Position numbers and translations under genes: made by a program. Positions 32,111 to 40,482 of a stretch of DNA of 53,173 nt are shown one piece after another. Each line of letters starts with the position of its first letter. The stretch's first letter is position 1. The notes beneath the pieces were generated by a model that had not been told where the DNA came from, searched no databases, and saw only the letters and a list, made by a program, of their open reading frames with translations. This DNA comes from an uncultured Actinomycetes bacterium (GTDB taxonomy: Bacteria > Actinomycetota > Acidimicrobiia > Acidimicrobiales > RAAP-2), in NCBI GenBank assembly GCA_903825035.1, contig CAIJYV010000033.1:1-53173 (forward strand), written 5' to 3'.

Positions 32111-32776
32111 ATGTTCGACGGCAAGTTCCGTACATCAGCTGACGCATTTATCGCCCCAGTAGGGCGCGGACTCGTCAAGGTTGGCTTTTCTGCCGACGTT
32201 CTCACCCTTTCCGGCCTGGTTTTTTCCTTCGCCACGATGTACGCAATTGGGGCGGGAACCCATTGGCAAGCAATCGTGTTGTTAACAATTACTGGAATCC
32301 ACGACATGTTGGATGGTGCGGTGGCCAAAGCTTCGCAACGCAGTTCGCAGCGCGGAAGCTTCTTCGACTCAGTGGTCGACCGAGTCTCTGACGCTGCATT
32401 CATGGGTGGGGTGGCGTTTGTCCTCGTGTCCCACCACCACGGGGAGATGGTTCTTCTGCCCTTCGCAATCTTGACGGCGAGCTTTATGATCTCCTACCAA
32501 CGCTCCAAGGCCGAATCGCTAGGCCTGGCCGCTAAAGGTGGGCTGATGGAACGAGCGGAGCGCATGATTTTGTTGGGCGTTGCACTTTTGACCAACGCCA
32601 CCTTTCTGCCGGTGTTGTGGGTCATGTTGGTGCTCACCTGGATGACCGCCTTCGGACGGTTCCGCCGGGTTTGGAAGGTGGCAGTGAAGCCAGCGCCGTC
32701 GACGACTCCTTCGTTGCGAACTCGAACCCAAGCTCGTCGCCAACGTCGCGCACTTTCACGCGCCTCCCAGTTGTAG
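32111..32776 (+). CDS. pgsA: CDP-alcohol phosphatidyltransferase, PgsA/phosphatidylinositol-phosphate synthase type
   Basis: A 221-residue integral membrane enzyme. The CDP-alcohol motif reads DMLDGAVAK, then GSFFDSVVDRVSD. The usual Arg after the Ala (DGxxAR) is Lys here. In Actinomycetota the enzyme before patA and pimA makes phosphatidylinositol phosphate, the precursor of PI and PIMs, from CDP-diacylglycerol and inositol phosphate. The CDG-AR Arg-to-Lys change is unusual but all Asp ligands remain. SD CGGAGGA before ATG 32111. Confidence 0.88.
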   Translation: MFDGKFRTSADAFIAPVGRGLVKVGFSADVLTLSGLVFSFATMYAIGAGTHWQAIVLLTITGIHDMLDGAVAKASQRSSQRGSFFDSVVDRVSDAAFMGGVAFVLVSHHHGEMVLLPFAILTASFMISYQRSKAESLGLAAKGGLMERAERMILLGVALLTNATFLPVLWVMLVLTWMTAFGRFRRVWKVAVKPAPSTTPSLRTRTQARRQRRALSRASQL

Positions 32777-32782
32777 GCAACC

Positions 32783-33658
32783 TTGAAGGTAGTCATTGTT
32801 AAGTCGGTTGGCTGGGTGCTCGAACACCTGCCGTTGCGCATTGACATGTGGATTACCAAAACGGTTTCGCGTGCTACTACTGGCCGAAATAAAACGGTTA
32901 AGGCCAATGTGGCTCGCAACATGCGTCACGTATTGGCAAATCACCCTGAAGAGGTTTCGATTGATGTGTTGACGGGGTTTCGTGATCGAGTCCTTATCGA
33001 ATACTCAAAATACTGGGCTGAAGGCGCGAAGTTGCCAGCCCTCGACAAAGTTGAGATTGCCAAACGCTTCAGCCTGTCCGAAGGCCGCGAACACCTCGAT
33101 GAGGCCCAAGCGCAAGGCAAGGGGGTGATCGTCGTTCTCCCACACATTGGATCGTGGGAGTGGGGCGGCGCGTATTTGGACGCCATTGGATTCGGTTTGA
33201 CCGCAGTCGCCGAAGAATTGGAACCGCCAGAGCTGTTCGAATGGTTTAAGAAAAAGCGTGAGGCGATGGGCATCTCAGTTATTGGCTTAAACGATCAAGC
33301 GGGTTCGGCTTTGCTGGACACTCTGGCCGCTAACAAAACAGTTGCGCTCTTGAGTGATCGAGATATTCAAAATAACGGAATTGAAGTGACCTTTTTTGGT
33401 GAGCGAACTACTTTGCCGGCTGGCCCAGCGGTTATGGCTCTGCGGACCGGAGCACCTCTCCTCACTGTGGCTTGCTATTCAGGACCGCTCGATGGGCACC
33501 ACGCCGTTATCAATCCTCCCATCGCCTTTGAGCGGTCGGGAAAGTTTCGTGCTGACGTAGCAGCCCTGACGCAAGTTATTGCGACGGAGTTGGAGGGCTT
33601 GATCCGTCGAGCCCCTGAGCAATGGCACGACCTGCAACCTAGGTTTGCGAATGATTAA
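32783..33658 (+). CDS. Phosphatidylinositol mannoside acyltransferase-like (PatA)
   Basis: A 291-residue LPLAT-family acyltransferase of the LpxL/HtrB/PatA group. The catalytic motif is VVLPHIGSWEWGGAYLDAIG (H-x4-E) near residue 117, with SDRDIQNNGIEVTFFGE and GPAVMALRTGAPL further on. PatA acylates mannose of PIM1/PIM2 at the inner membrane face. TTG 32783, six bases after the pgsA stop, is the best start; no ATG is near. It overlaps pimA by eight bases. Order pgsA-patA-pimA matches mycobacteria. Confidence 0.85.
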   Translation: MKVVIVKSVGWVLEHLPLRIDMWITKTVSRATTGRNKTVKANVARNMRHVLANHPEEVSIDVLTGFRDRVLIEYSKYWAEGAKLPALDKVEIAKRFSLSEGREHLDEAQAQGKGVIVVLPHIGSWEWGGAYLDAIGFGLTAVAEELEPPELFEWFKKKREAMGISVIGLNDQAGSALLDTLAANKTVALLSDRDIQNNGIEVTFFGERTTLPAGPAVMALRTGAPLLTVACYSGPLDGHHAVINPPIAFERSGKFRADVAALTQVIATELEGLIRRAPEQWHDLQPRFAND

Positions 33659-34754
33659 GAGGGTTGTACTCGTTTCCCCCTACGCACTGAGCGTGCCAGG
33701 GGGAGTGCAAGAGCAAGTGTTGTCGATGAGTCGCGAACTCAGCAAGCGACAGATCGAAGTAGTGGTGCTGGCGCCAGATGCGAATGATTCGACTAAATAT
33801 GAGACGCCCGCACGAATTTTTCATCTAGGTCCCCTGCTTTCTCTTCCCGCTAATGGTTCGAAGGCACCGTTGACCCTGTCGTGGTCCGCAGCCAAGAAGG
33901 CCCGCGAGATTGTTCGAGAGTTTTCTCCCGATGTGATTCATTATCACGAGCCCTTCGCTCCGATCATTGGGTGGGCTTCACTCTCGTCGCACGAGTTTGC
34001 GTCGGTCGGCACGATTCACCGAAGCGGAGGCGGGCCCGCTATTCGCCTGACTCGGCCACTACTCAAGTGGCTTGGCCACAGACTAGACCGAGTAGTCGCA
34101 GTTAGCGAGATGGCTGCGTTGACTTACGCCGCATCTCTCGACCGCAAGCCAATCGTCCTTTTCAACGGCTTCGAGATCGAGCGTTTTCGAGAGATGCCCA
34201 GAGTCGAGCCCGATGAGCCAACATTCGTTGTCGTTGGCAGATTGGAAGAGCGAAAAGGCGTTGCGACCGCGGTGACAGCGATTCTTAATCACAATGCGAG
34301 TAGCCCCAATAAGTGGCGACTGCGAGTGGTGGGTGATGGCCCGGAACGTTCTCGCCTGGAGCAACTCGCAAATGGTGATCCACTAATCACGTTTTTGGGT
34401 CGAGTGAGTGATGAAGTAAAGAGGGCGGAAATTCGTTCTGCCTCAGCACTCGTTGCCCCGGCGCTCCACGGTGAGAGCTTCGGGTTAATTCTTATTGAGG
34501 GCTTGGCGAGTGAAATTCCTGTTATTGCGAGCAATATTGACGGGTACCGCCAAGCAGGCGGTGGGCAAGTGACCCTCTTCACGCCCGGTAATCCCAATGA
34601 TCTCTTGGCAGCGATGCGCCAGACGCTAAAAGAAGATGGATCTGAACGCCGGGCGCGAGTGAGCGACTACGTGCAGCGATGGTCCGTGGAATCGCTCATG
34701 GATAATTACTTGGATATCTACGAGCAGGCGACGAAGGATTTTCAAGCCATTTAG
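33651..34754 (+). CDS. pimA: Phosphatidylinositol alpha-mannosyltransferase PimA (GT4)
   Basis: A 367-residue GT4 glycosyltransferase. It begins KRVVLVSPYALSVPGGVQEQ, as PimA proteins do. The nucleotide-sugar site includes FVVVGRLEERKG and the E-x7-E motif in HGESFGLILIEGLA near residue 280. It transfers mannose from GDP-mannose to PI, the first step of PIM synthesis, on the cytoplasmic face. ATG 33651 lies inside the patA end (ATGATTAA); TTG 33645 is a less likely start. Confidence 0.9.
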   Translation: MIKRVVLVSPYALSVPGGVQEQVLSMSRELSKRQIEVVVLAPDANDSTKYETPARIFHLGPLLSLPANGSKAPLTLSWSAAKKAREIVREFSPDVIHYHEPFAPIIGWASLSSHEFASVGTIHRSGGGPAIRLTRPLLKWLGHRLDRVVAVSEMAALTYAASLDRKPIVLFNGFEIERFREMPRVEPDEPTFVVVGRLEERKGVATAVTAILNHNASSPNKWRLRVVGDGPERSRLEQLANGDPLITFLGRVSDEVKRAEIRSASALVAPALHGESFGLILIEGLASEIPVIASNIDGYRQAGGGQVTLFTPGNPNDLLAAMRQTLKEDGSERRARVSDYVQRWSVESLMDNYLDIYEQATKDFQAI

Positions 34755-34760
34755 TAGGCT
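34755..34760 (+). promoter_or_regulatory. Leaderless promoter -10 (TAGGCT) for the M48-like gene
   Basis: TAGGCT ends seven bases before ATG 34768, overlapping the end of pimA (TAG at 34752-34754). Confidence 0.5.
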
Positions 34761-34767
34761 GGGATTG

Positions 34768-35667
34768 ATGGCCACGAAAAACCGCAACCGATCGAGACGC
34801 CCAGCAAGTCGTGAGCGCGGGCCTCGCTACGTCGCGCCTGTCCTTGACCCAAATTGGCATAGCCCCTATGCACCCTCAGCGCACGAACGCCATGCGAATG
34901 AGCGAGCTGCACTGAAGTACGCAATTCGTAAACGCACCCCCCAAACAATCGCGGTCGGAGTCGTAGTGGTTGGTCTGCTCGCGGGAATTGCGGTGTCCCC
35001 CTACTCGGCCATCTTCGCGGTCGCGGTCGCTGCTCTCTATCTCTTTGACCTTCGCAAGGTGGAGCAGAAGATTGAGCAGCGGGCCGGAACACTGGGCTCG
35101 GTGCTGCTCGGTGAATTTAAAGCCGGTGGTACCACTAAGGATCGCCTGCGCCTCGTTACTGTACTTGAACGGCTCACCGCCACTTTTGGCGTGGATAACG
35201 TAAGTGCATTCATTGTCGATGACCCGGGTTACAACGCCTGCTTGGTGCCCAACGGCGAAAACTACTCCTTGTTCATCACCGCATCGATGATGGGGAATTT
35301 CGAACTCATTGAAGTTGAAGCGGTAATTGCGCACCTACTGGCCCGAGTCCGACTGGGTCTTAACCTCCGTCAGGGGCTTTCAGGGGTTGAGTCGTTAGCG
35401 CCAGCCGAGCGAGCAGCGCTGGCTGGTATCGGCAGTACCTATCGGGCTGACGAGGTCGCGGCCGCAGCAATTCGGTACCCCCTCGGTTTGGCGGCGGCTC
35501 TTGAGCGTTGCGCGAGGCATCGAAATGTCAAGGGCTCCTTCATTTCATCCCCTCTCTATGACCAGACCCGCTGGGTTTTCTTTGATGTTCACGCCGATCG
35601 TGGCGAGCCGGACTTTTCAGATACCGACGATGTGGCTTTGCGGGCGCTAGCTCTGAAGGAATGGTAG
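34768..35667 (+). CDS. Degenerate M48-like (HtpX-like) membrane pseudo-peptidase
   Basis: About 299 residues. A basic N-terminus is followed by two close hydrophobic segments at about 60-92 (VGVVVVGLLAGIAVS and FAVAVAALYLFDL). Then comes a region resembling the M48 peptidase fold: the strand and turn 'SLFITASMMGNFELIEVEAV' lead into IAHLLARVRLG, aligned with the M48 zinc helix 'AHELxHVxxG'. The catalytic Glu and second His are replaced (E to L, H to R), so zinc proteolysis is unlikely. It may be a scaffold or a regulatory pseudo-enzyme. It sits between pimA and pdxS with its own leaderless promoter. Confidence 0.6.
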   Translation: MATKNRNRSRRPASRERGPRYVAPVLDPNWHSPYAPSAHERHANERAALKYAIRKRTPQTIAVGVVVVGLLAGIAVSPYSAIFAVAVAALYLFDLRKVEQKIEQRAGTLGSVLLGEFKAGGTTKDRLRLVTVLERLTATFGVDNVSAFIVDDPGYNACLVPNGENYSLFITASMMGNFELIEVEAVIAHLLARVRLGLNLRQGLSGVESLAPAERAALAGIGSTYRADEVAAAAIRYPLGLAAALERCARHRNVKGSFISSPLYDQTRWVFFDVHADRGEPDFSDTDDVALRALALKEW

Positions 35668-35677
35668 TTACTCGCAT

Positions 35678-35683
35678 TAGGCT
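35678..35683 (+). promoter_or_regulatory. Leaderless promoter -10 (TAGGCT) for pdxS
   Basis: TAGGCT ends seven bases before ATG 35691; no Shine-Dalgarno. Confidence 0.5.
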
Positions 35684-35690
35684 GTAAGCC

Positions 35691-36578
35691 ATGAGTAACA
35701 GCGCACAGACCGGTTCCACCCTCGTCAAGAGAGGCCTAGCGGACATGCTCCGCGGGGGCGTCATTATGGACGTAGTCAATCCCGAGCAGGCAAAAATTGC
35801 CGAAGACTCTGGTGCTGTAGCCGTAATGGCCCTCGAGCGCGTACCGAGCGACATCCGTCGAGACGGTGGAGTCGCTCGCATGAGTGACCCCCAGATGATT
35901 CAAGAGATCCAAGCGACCGTGACAATTCCAGTCATGGCCAAGGCTCGTATCGGGCACTTCGCCGAAGCGCAGATTCTCCAGGCTTTAGACGTCGACTACA
36001 TCGACGAATCAGAGGTGCTTACTCCAGCGGACGAGGCAAACCACATCGACAAGTGGGCCTTTACCGTTCCCTTCGTATGCGGCGCGACGAACCTAGGTGA
36101 GGCGCTTCGACGGATCGCCGAAGGTGCTTGCATGATTCGCTCTAAGGGTGAAGCAGGAACCGGCAACGTTGTCGAGGCGGTACGTCACCTTCGCACCATC
36201 AATCAACAAATTCGCCGGCTGCAAACTGCGGACGCGAGTGAGTTATACGCATTGGCCAAAGACTTGCAGGCTCCATTGCCGCTCGTCCAAGAGGTCGCCG
36301 AGCGTGGAGAGCTTCCAGTTCCGCTTTTCTGTGCGGGTGGAATCTCTACTCCCGCCGACGCCGCACTGGTGCTGCAGCTGGGCGCTCAAGCGGTATTCGT
36401 TGGCTCAGGCATCTTTAAGAGTCAGGACCCAGTTCGCATGGCCTCGGCGATCGTAGAAGCCACGACTCACTACCAGGATGCGAAGGTTGTTGCCAAAGTT
36501 TCCACTGGTCTGGGAGAGGCAATGAAGGGCTGGGAAACCGCGACCCTCGAAACTCGCCTCGCTGAGCGCGGTTGGTAA
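35691..36578 (+). CDS. pdxS: Pyridoxal 5'-phosphate synthase subunit PdxS
   Basis: A 295-residue (beta/alpha)8 synthase that forms PLP from ribose 5-phosphate, glyceraldehyde 3-phosphate and ammonia. Diagnostic blocks: [20 protein letters not shown] near residue 13, [20 protein letters not shown] with the catalytic Lys downstream in [25 protein letters not shown], and [14 protein letters not shown]. It overlaps pdxT by one base (TAATG). A leaderless TAGGCT promoter precedes it. Confidence 0.97.
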   Translation: MSNSAQTGSTLVKRGLADMLRGGVIMDVVNPEQAKIAEDSGAVAVMALERVPSDIRRDGGVARMSDPQMIQEIQATVTIPVMAKARIGHFAEAQILQALDVDYIDESEVLTPADEANHIDKWAFTVPFVCGATNLGEALRRIAEGACMIRSKGEAGTGNVVEAVRHLRTINQQIRRLQTADASELYALAKDLQAPLPLVQEVAERGELPVPLFCAGGISTPADAALVLQLGAQAVFVGSGIFKSQDPVRMASAIVEATTHYQDAKVVAKVSTGLGEAMKGWETATLETRLAERGW

Positions 36579-37153
36579 TGACTCGAGTCGGCGTACTTGC
36601 CCTGCAGGGCGACGTACGCGAACACCGAGCCATGCTCGAGCACCTCGATGTCGAAACGGTGCCGGTACGAACGCCAGCAGATTTGCAAGGGCTTCAGGGG
36701 ATTGTCTTTCCTGGGGGAGAATCAACCGCAATTGCCCACTTATTGAAAAGTTCGGGATTGGCTGAAGCTCTCGGGGAGCTAATCAACGATGACTTTCCAG
36801 TATTTGGAACCTGCGCTGGCTTAATTCTGCTTTCGAGCGAAATCCTCGATGGTCGAGCACAACAGTGGAGCTTCGGGGCGCTCGACGTGGCGGTTCGGCG
36901 AAATGGGTATGGGAGACAGATCGCTAGTTTCGAGGTGCCGGTGAGCGTCTCGGGAATTGGTGAGTATGAGGCGGTCTTTATTCGAGCGCCAAGAATTGAG
37001 CGGGTTTCAAAAGAAGTGTCGGTCCTTGCCAGTTTGGACAAAGATGGCGAGCATCCAGTTTTGATTCGTCAGGGGAATCTCTGGGGTTGCTCATTCCATC
37101 CCGAGCTAACGACCGATTCTCGGATTCACGACGCATTCGTTCAGTCGCTGTAA
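36578..37153 (+). CDS. pdxT: Pyridoxal 5'-phosphate synthase glutaminase subunit PdxT
   Basis: A 191-residue class I glutaminase that feeds ammonia to PdxS. It begins TRVGVLALQGDVREHRAML. The PGGEST substrate loop is at about 47, the nucleophile Cys in FGTCAGLILLS near 80, and the catalytic His/Glu in CSFHPELTTD near 170. ATG 36578 overlaps the pdxS stop; the in-frame TTG 36572 is less likely. Confidence 0.96.
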   Translation: MTRVGVLALQGDVREHRAMLEHLDVETVPVRTPADLQGLQGIVFPGGESTAIAHLLKSSGLAEALGELINDDFPVFGTCAGLILLSSEILDGRAQQWSFGALDVAVRRNGYGRQIASFEVPVSVSGIGEYEAVFIRAPRIERVSKEVSVLASLDKDGEHPVLIRQGNLWGCSFHPELTTDSRIHDAFVQSL

Positions 37154-37158
37154 TTAGA

Positions 37159-37164
37159 TACGAT
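37159..37164 (+). promoter_or_regulatory. Probable promoter -10 (TACGAT) for yebC
   Basis: TACGAT lies inside TAATTA-N8-TAATTA (37151-37170). Transcription would start about 23 bases before ATG 37194, leaving a leader with GGAGG. Confidence 0.4.
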
Positions 37165-37193
37165 TAATTACCCTTAGTTGGGCAGGAGGAAAT

Positions 37194-37943
37194 ATGTCAG
37201 GTCACTCCAAATGGGCCACAACGAAACACCGTAAAGGCGCGAAGGACGCAGCGCGCGCAAAGGTATTCGCAAAACTGATTCGCTTGGTTGAAGTTGCCGC
37301 TCGAGAGGGCGGTGGGGACTTAGAGACGAACGCCTCACTTCGTACGATGTACGCGAAGGCTCGAGAAAACTCGGTGCCGTTGGACACAATCGAGCGCGCA
37401 ATCAAGCGCGGTACCGGAGAGCTCGAAGGAGTTCGCTACGAGGCAATTAGCTACGAAGGATATGGCCCCGGGGGTATTGCGGTGATCATCGAAACTCTGA
37501 CTGACAACCGAAACCGTACGAGCGCCGAAATCAAGCACCTGCTCTCAAAGAATGGCGGCTCTATCGCCGAACCCGGCGCAGTTTCCTGGCAGTTTGACCG
37601 CAAGGGAATATTGGAGATTGCGGGACCTTTGAATGAGGATGACTTGCTCGAGTGGACAATGGAGGCGGGTGCGGACAACTACGTGGCCAGCGGTGACAAC
37701 TATCTCGTCACTACCGAGCCTCACGAAGTCGGCTCGGTCCGCGATGCACTCGAGGCGCATGGCGTCAAGGTTTTGTCAGCAGATCTCACCCTGGTTCCGC
37801 AGAACCAAATTTTGGTGGAAGACAAGGCGGAGGCCCACAAGATCTTGCGGCTTATGGACGCCATTGACGACCACGATGACGTTCAGAATGTCTACGCTAA
37901 TTTTGACGTTTCCGAAGAAATTCTGAATAGCTACGAGGGCTAG
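37194..37943 (+). CDS. YebC/PmpR family protein (translation-linked factor or regulator)
   Basis: A 249-residue YebC protein. It begins SGHSKWATTKHRKGAKDAAR, the family signature, with GPGGIAVIIETLTDNRNRT and the KNGGSIAEPGAVSWQF block. Family members have been described as DNA-binding regulators of ruvC or quorum genes, and more recently as factors that relieve ribosome stalling at proline stretches. GGAGG before ATG 37194. Its place directly upstream of ruvCAB is conserved in many bacteria. Confidence 0.95.
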   Translation: MSGHSKWATTKHRKGAKDAARAKVFAKLIRLVEVAAREGGGDLETNASLRTMYAKARENSVPLDTIERAIKRGTGELEGVRYEAISYEGYGPGGIAVIIETLTDNRNRTSAEIKHLLSKNGGSIAEPGAVSWQFDRKGILEIAGPLNEDDLLEWTMEAGADNYVASGDNYLVTTEPHEVGSVRDALEAHGVKVLSADLTLVPQNQILVEDKAEAHKILRLMDAIDDHDDVQNVYANFDVSEEILNSYEG

Positions 37944-37979
37944 CTCTCCAAAATCCTCGCTTTTTTGCTCTGGTTTTAC

Positions 37980-37999
37980 TAGTATCGAACGTATGTTCG
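37980..37999 (+). promoter_or_regulatory. ruvC leaderless promoter with SOS box spanning the start codon
   Basis: TAGTAT (37980-37985) ends seven bases before ATG 37993. The LexA box CGAACGTATGTTCG (37986-37999) fully covers the start codon and the likely transcription start. LexA bound here would block polymerase directly. There is no Shine-Dalgarno. Confidence 0.82.
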
Positions 38000-38505
38000 T
38001 ATTAGGAATTGACCCAGGTCTCACGCGCTGTGGCTTTGGATTGGTCGAGGGCTCACTAGAGGGAACCGAGAAGTTTCGGGTTCTTCGTGCGGGCACGTTA
38101 GAAACCTCTCCGGAGTTAAGTGTTGAGCTTCGCTTGGCTCAAATTCTGATTGACCTTCGTTCTTTGTACGCTGACTGCACGCCTGACGCAGTAGTTGTGG
38201 AACGTGTCTTCTATCAGCGCAATGCCAAAACAGCGATTCCGGTGGCGCAGGCGAGTGGCGTCGCTATTGCTCTGGCCGGCGAGTCGGGTCTCCCCGTTCG
38301 CCAGTTCACCGCTCAGCAGGTCAAGTTAGCGGTGACTGGATATGGAGCTGCTAGTAAATCTCAAGTGCAAGATATGGTGGCGAGATTATGTGGTCTGGAG
38401 CACATTCCGGCGACTGCCGATGCCGCTGACGCCATTGGCCTCGCGATGACTTATTTCATGACGGAGCGAACCGAACTTCGTTTTCGTGAAAGAGCCACGA
38501 CGTGA
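37993..38505 (+). CDS. ruvC: Holliday junction endonuclease RuvC
   Basis: A 170-residue resolvase. Catalytic acidic residues appear in VLGIDPGLTRCGFG (Asp), VVVERVFYQRNAKTA (Glu) and ADAADAIGLAM (Asp pair). It cuts Holliday junctions held by RuvAB. ATG 37993 lies inside the SOS box, and the conserved residues begin at once, so the message is likely leaderless and LexA-controlled. Its TGA overlaps the ruvA GTG. Confidence 0.97.
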   Translation: MFVLGIDPGLTRCGFGLVEGSLEGTEKFRVLRAGTLETSPELSVELRLAQILIDLRSLYADCTPDAVVVERVFYQRNAKTAIPVAQASGVAIALAGESGLPVRQFTAQQVKLAVTGYGAASKSQVQDMVARLCGLEHIPATADAADAIGLAMTYFMTERTELRFRERATT

Positions 38506-39065
38506 TTGGTTTTCTTCGCGGAACGGTGCTGGACGCCTTTCGCCCCGGACACATCTTGTTGGATGTGCAGGGTGTGGGTTATGACGTCACGATTGCCAAC
38601 GCTGCCGGAGCCGAAGTCGGAGTCGAGTTGGCATTGTTTATTCACACTTCAGTTCGCCCCGACGCTATTGTCCTATTTGGATTCCAAAGCGCAAAAGAGC
38701 GGGCAATATTTGAGATGCTGATTGAGACGCCGGGCGTGGGACCCAGTACCGCCCTTGGCGCAGTTCGATCAATGCCAGTCGCGAAACTCGAAGCTGCAAT
38801 TAGAGCCGGGGATCAAAAGCTAATTGCCACCATCCCAGGTATTGGTCCAAAAACGGCCAGTCGGATGATTCTTGAACTTCGTGGAAAACTGCCAGATTCC
38901 GATGTTGCAGTTTCGACCGGTACGACTCGTGAGACCGTAATTGAGGGACTCGTTTCGCTCGGATTTGCGCGAAAGGAAGTCGTCAAGTCAATGGCCAACC
39001 TCGAATTACCTGATGAGGACGGGGAAGCGCTGAAGGTAGCCCTAGCCAAAATGGCCTCATCATGA
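38502..39065 (+). CDS. ruvA: Holliday junction DNA helicase subunit RuvA
   Basis: A 187-residue protein. It has the N-terminal OB domain (IGFLRGTVLDAF, VQGVGYDVTI), two helix-hairpin-helix motifs (TPGVGPSTALGAV and IPGIGPKTASRMILEL) and a C-terminal RuvB-binding domain (VIEGLVSLGFARKEV). It binds Holliday junctions and loads RuvB. GTG 38502 overlaps ruvC by four bases and its end overlaps ruvB by four. Confidence 0.96.
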   Translation: MIGFLRGTVLDAFRPGHILLDVQGVGYDVTIANAAGAEVGVELALFIHTSVRPDAIVLFGFQSAKERAIFEMLIETPGVGPSTALGAVRSMPVAKLEAAIRAGDQKLIATIPGIGPKTASRMILELRGKLPDSDVAVSTGTTRETVIEGLVSLGFARKEVVKSMANLELPDEDGEALKVALAKMASS

Positions 39066-40093
39066 CACGCAAGGAAATAAACGTTGATGAGTTAGTGGTG
39101 CACATCGCAGATCCGGTGGCGAGCTCAACGGACCGGGCTAACGAGGGTTCATTACGACCGGTCGATCTCGGTGAATTTATTGGACAGACCGAGCTCGTTA
39201 ACCACTTGAGCATCGTTTTGCAGTCGGCGAAAGCGCGCAACCAACCGCCAGATCACATTCTGCTCTCCGGCCCGCCAGGTCTTGGCAAGACCTCACTCGC
39301 TGGAATCGTCGCGAGTGAGCTCGGGGTTAGTTTACGGATTACCTCTGGGCCGGTTTTGACGCGCCCTGGTGACGTTGCCGCGCTCCTTACCGATCTCTCT
39401 GATAACGAAGTTCTATTTATTGATGAGATTCATCGCTTAAGTCGTACGGTTGAAGAGGTCCTCTACCCAGCGATGGAAGATCGTCGGCTCGACGTGATGA
39501 TTGGCCGCGGCCCTTCGGCTCGATCAATTCGTTTGGAGCTGCCACACTTCACTTTGGTGGGCGCGACGACACGTACCGGTTTAGTGGCGGCACCGCTTCG
39601 TGATCGATTCGGTTTCGTCGGACAGTTGGATTTCTATACCATCGAAGAATTGACCCAGGTTATTGAACGCTCGGCCAAGATTCTAGAAATTGGAATTTCC
39701 ACTCCCGCTGCTCAACTTATCTCGTCTCGTTCTCGAGGAACCCCACGAATTGCCAACCGTCTTTTACGCCGGGTACGTGACTTCGCGAATGTTCATCAGC
39801 GGCCCCAGATCGATTCAGCGACGGCCGAGGATGCTCTCACGACATTTGGCATTGACACGCTCGGTCTCGACAAGGTCGACCGACGAATCTTGGAGGCATT
39901 ATGCCGGCAGTTCGCCAGCCAGCCCGTTGGCGTTGCGACTTTGGCCCACGTAATTGGCGAAGAGGCTCACACCGTTGAGGAATCCTATGAGCCGTTCTTA
40001 CTCCGTGAAGGACTTCTCTCTAGAAGCAATCGTGGGCGAGTGGCAACCGAAAAGGCCTATCGTCACTTAGGGCTCGTTAAACCTCAGAACTAG
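39062..40093 (+). CDS. ruvB: Holliday junction branch-migration ATPase RuvB
   Basis: A 343-residue AAA+ motor. It carries LRPVDLGEFIGQTELVNHL, Walker A SGPPGLGKTSLA near residue 70, Walker B LFIDEIHRL near 118, sensor 1 LVGATTRTG and the arginine finger in PLRDRFGFVGQLDFY. It drives branch migration with RuvA. The ATGA overlap with ruvA means all three ruv genes are co-translated from the SOS-controlled promoter. Confidence 0.97.
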   Translation: MTRKEINVDELVVHIADPVASSTDRANEGSLRPVDLGEFIGQTELVNHLSIVLQSAKARNQPPDHILLSGPPGLGKTSLAGIVASELGVSLRITSGPVLTRPGDVAALLTDLSDNEVLFIDEIHRLSRTVEEVLYPAMEDRRLDVMIGRGPSARSIRLELPHFTLVGATTRTGLVAAPLRDRFGFVGQLDFYTIEELTQVIERSAKILEIGISTPAAQLISSRSRGTPRIANRLLRRVRDFANVHQRPQIDSATAEDALTTFGIDTLGLDKVDRRILEALCRQFASQPVGVATLAHVIGEEAHTVEESYEPFLLREGLLSRSNRGRVATEKAYRHLGLVKPQN

Positions 40094-40121
40094 GCGGCAC
40101 CAGGTGGGCTCCAGCCTGGAC

Positions 40122-40127
40122 TAGAGT
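40122..40127 (+). promoter_or_regulatory. Promoter -10 (TAGAGT) for yajC-secD-secF
   Basis: TAGAGT predicts a start about 20 bases before ATG 40154, leaving a GGAGGAAAC ribosome-binding site in the leader. Confidence 0.4.
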
Positions 40128-40153
40128 TCCTTTGTTGATTTTCGGAGGAAACT

Positions 40154-40480
40154 ATGCTTAATTTTGTTGCAGCAACCAAGTCCGGTGGCTCGCCCTTTCT
40201 GTTCGTTCTACTGGCCGCATACGCCGCTATTTGGTACTTTTTTATTCGCCCGCGTTCGAAGCGCAACAAAGAAGCGCGCCTGCAGGGTCGCAATGTTGAG
40301 GTTGGAGACAAGGTCAAAACTATCGGTGGCTTAATCGCTACAGTGACCGCTACCGCCGACGGCATCGTGTCGGTCAAGACCGATTCTGGCGTAGTCCTCG
40401 ATTTTGAATCTCGCGCAATTGCAGGTAAGTGGAATCCTGCCCCTCCAGCAGTCGAGAAGCCTAAGAAGGGCAAAAACTAG
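40154..40480 (+). CDS. yajC: Preprotein translocase subunit YajC
   Basis: A 108-residue protein with one membrane helix (FVLLAAYAAIWYFFIRPRSK) followed by the YajC block RNVEVGDKVKTIGGLIATV and a basic tail. It forms part of the SecDF-YajC accessory complex. A strong ribosome-binding site precedes ATG 40154, and it is two bases from secD. Confidence 0.92.
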   Translation: MLNFVAATKSGGSPFLFVLLAAYAAIWYFFIRPRSKRNKEARLQGRNVEVGDKVKTIGGLIATVTATADGIVSVKTDSGVVLDFESRAIAGKWNPAPPAVEKPKKGKN

Positions 40481-40482
40481 CC

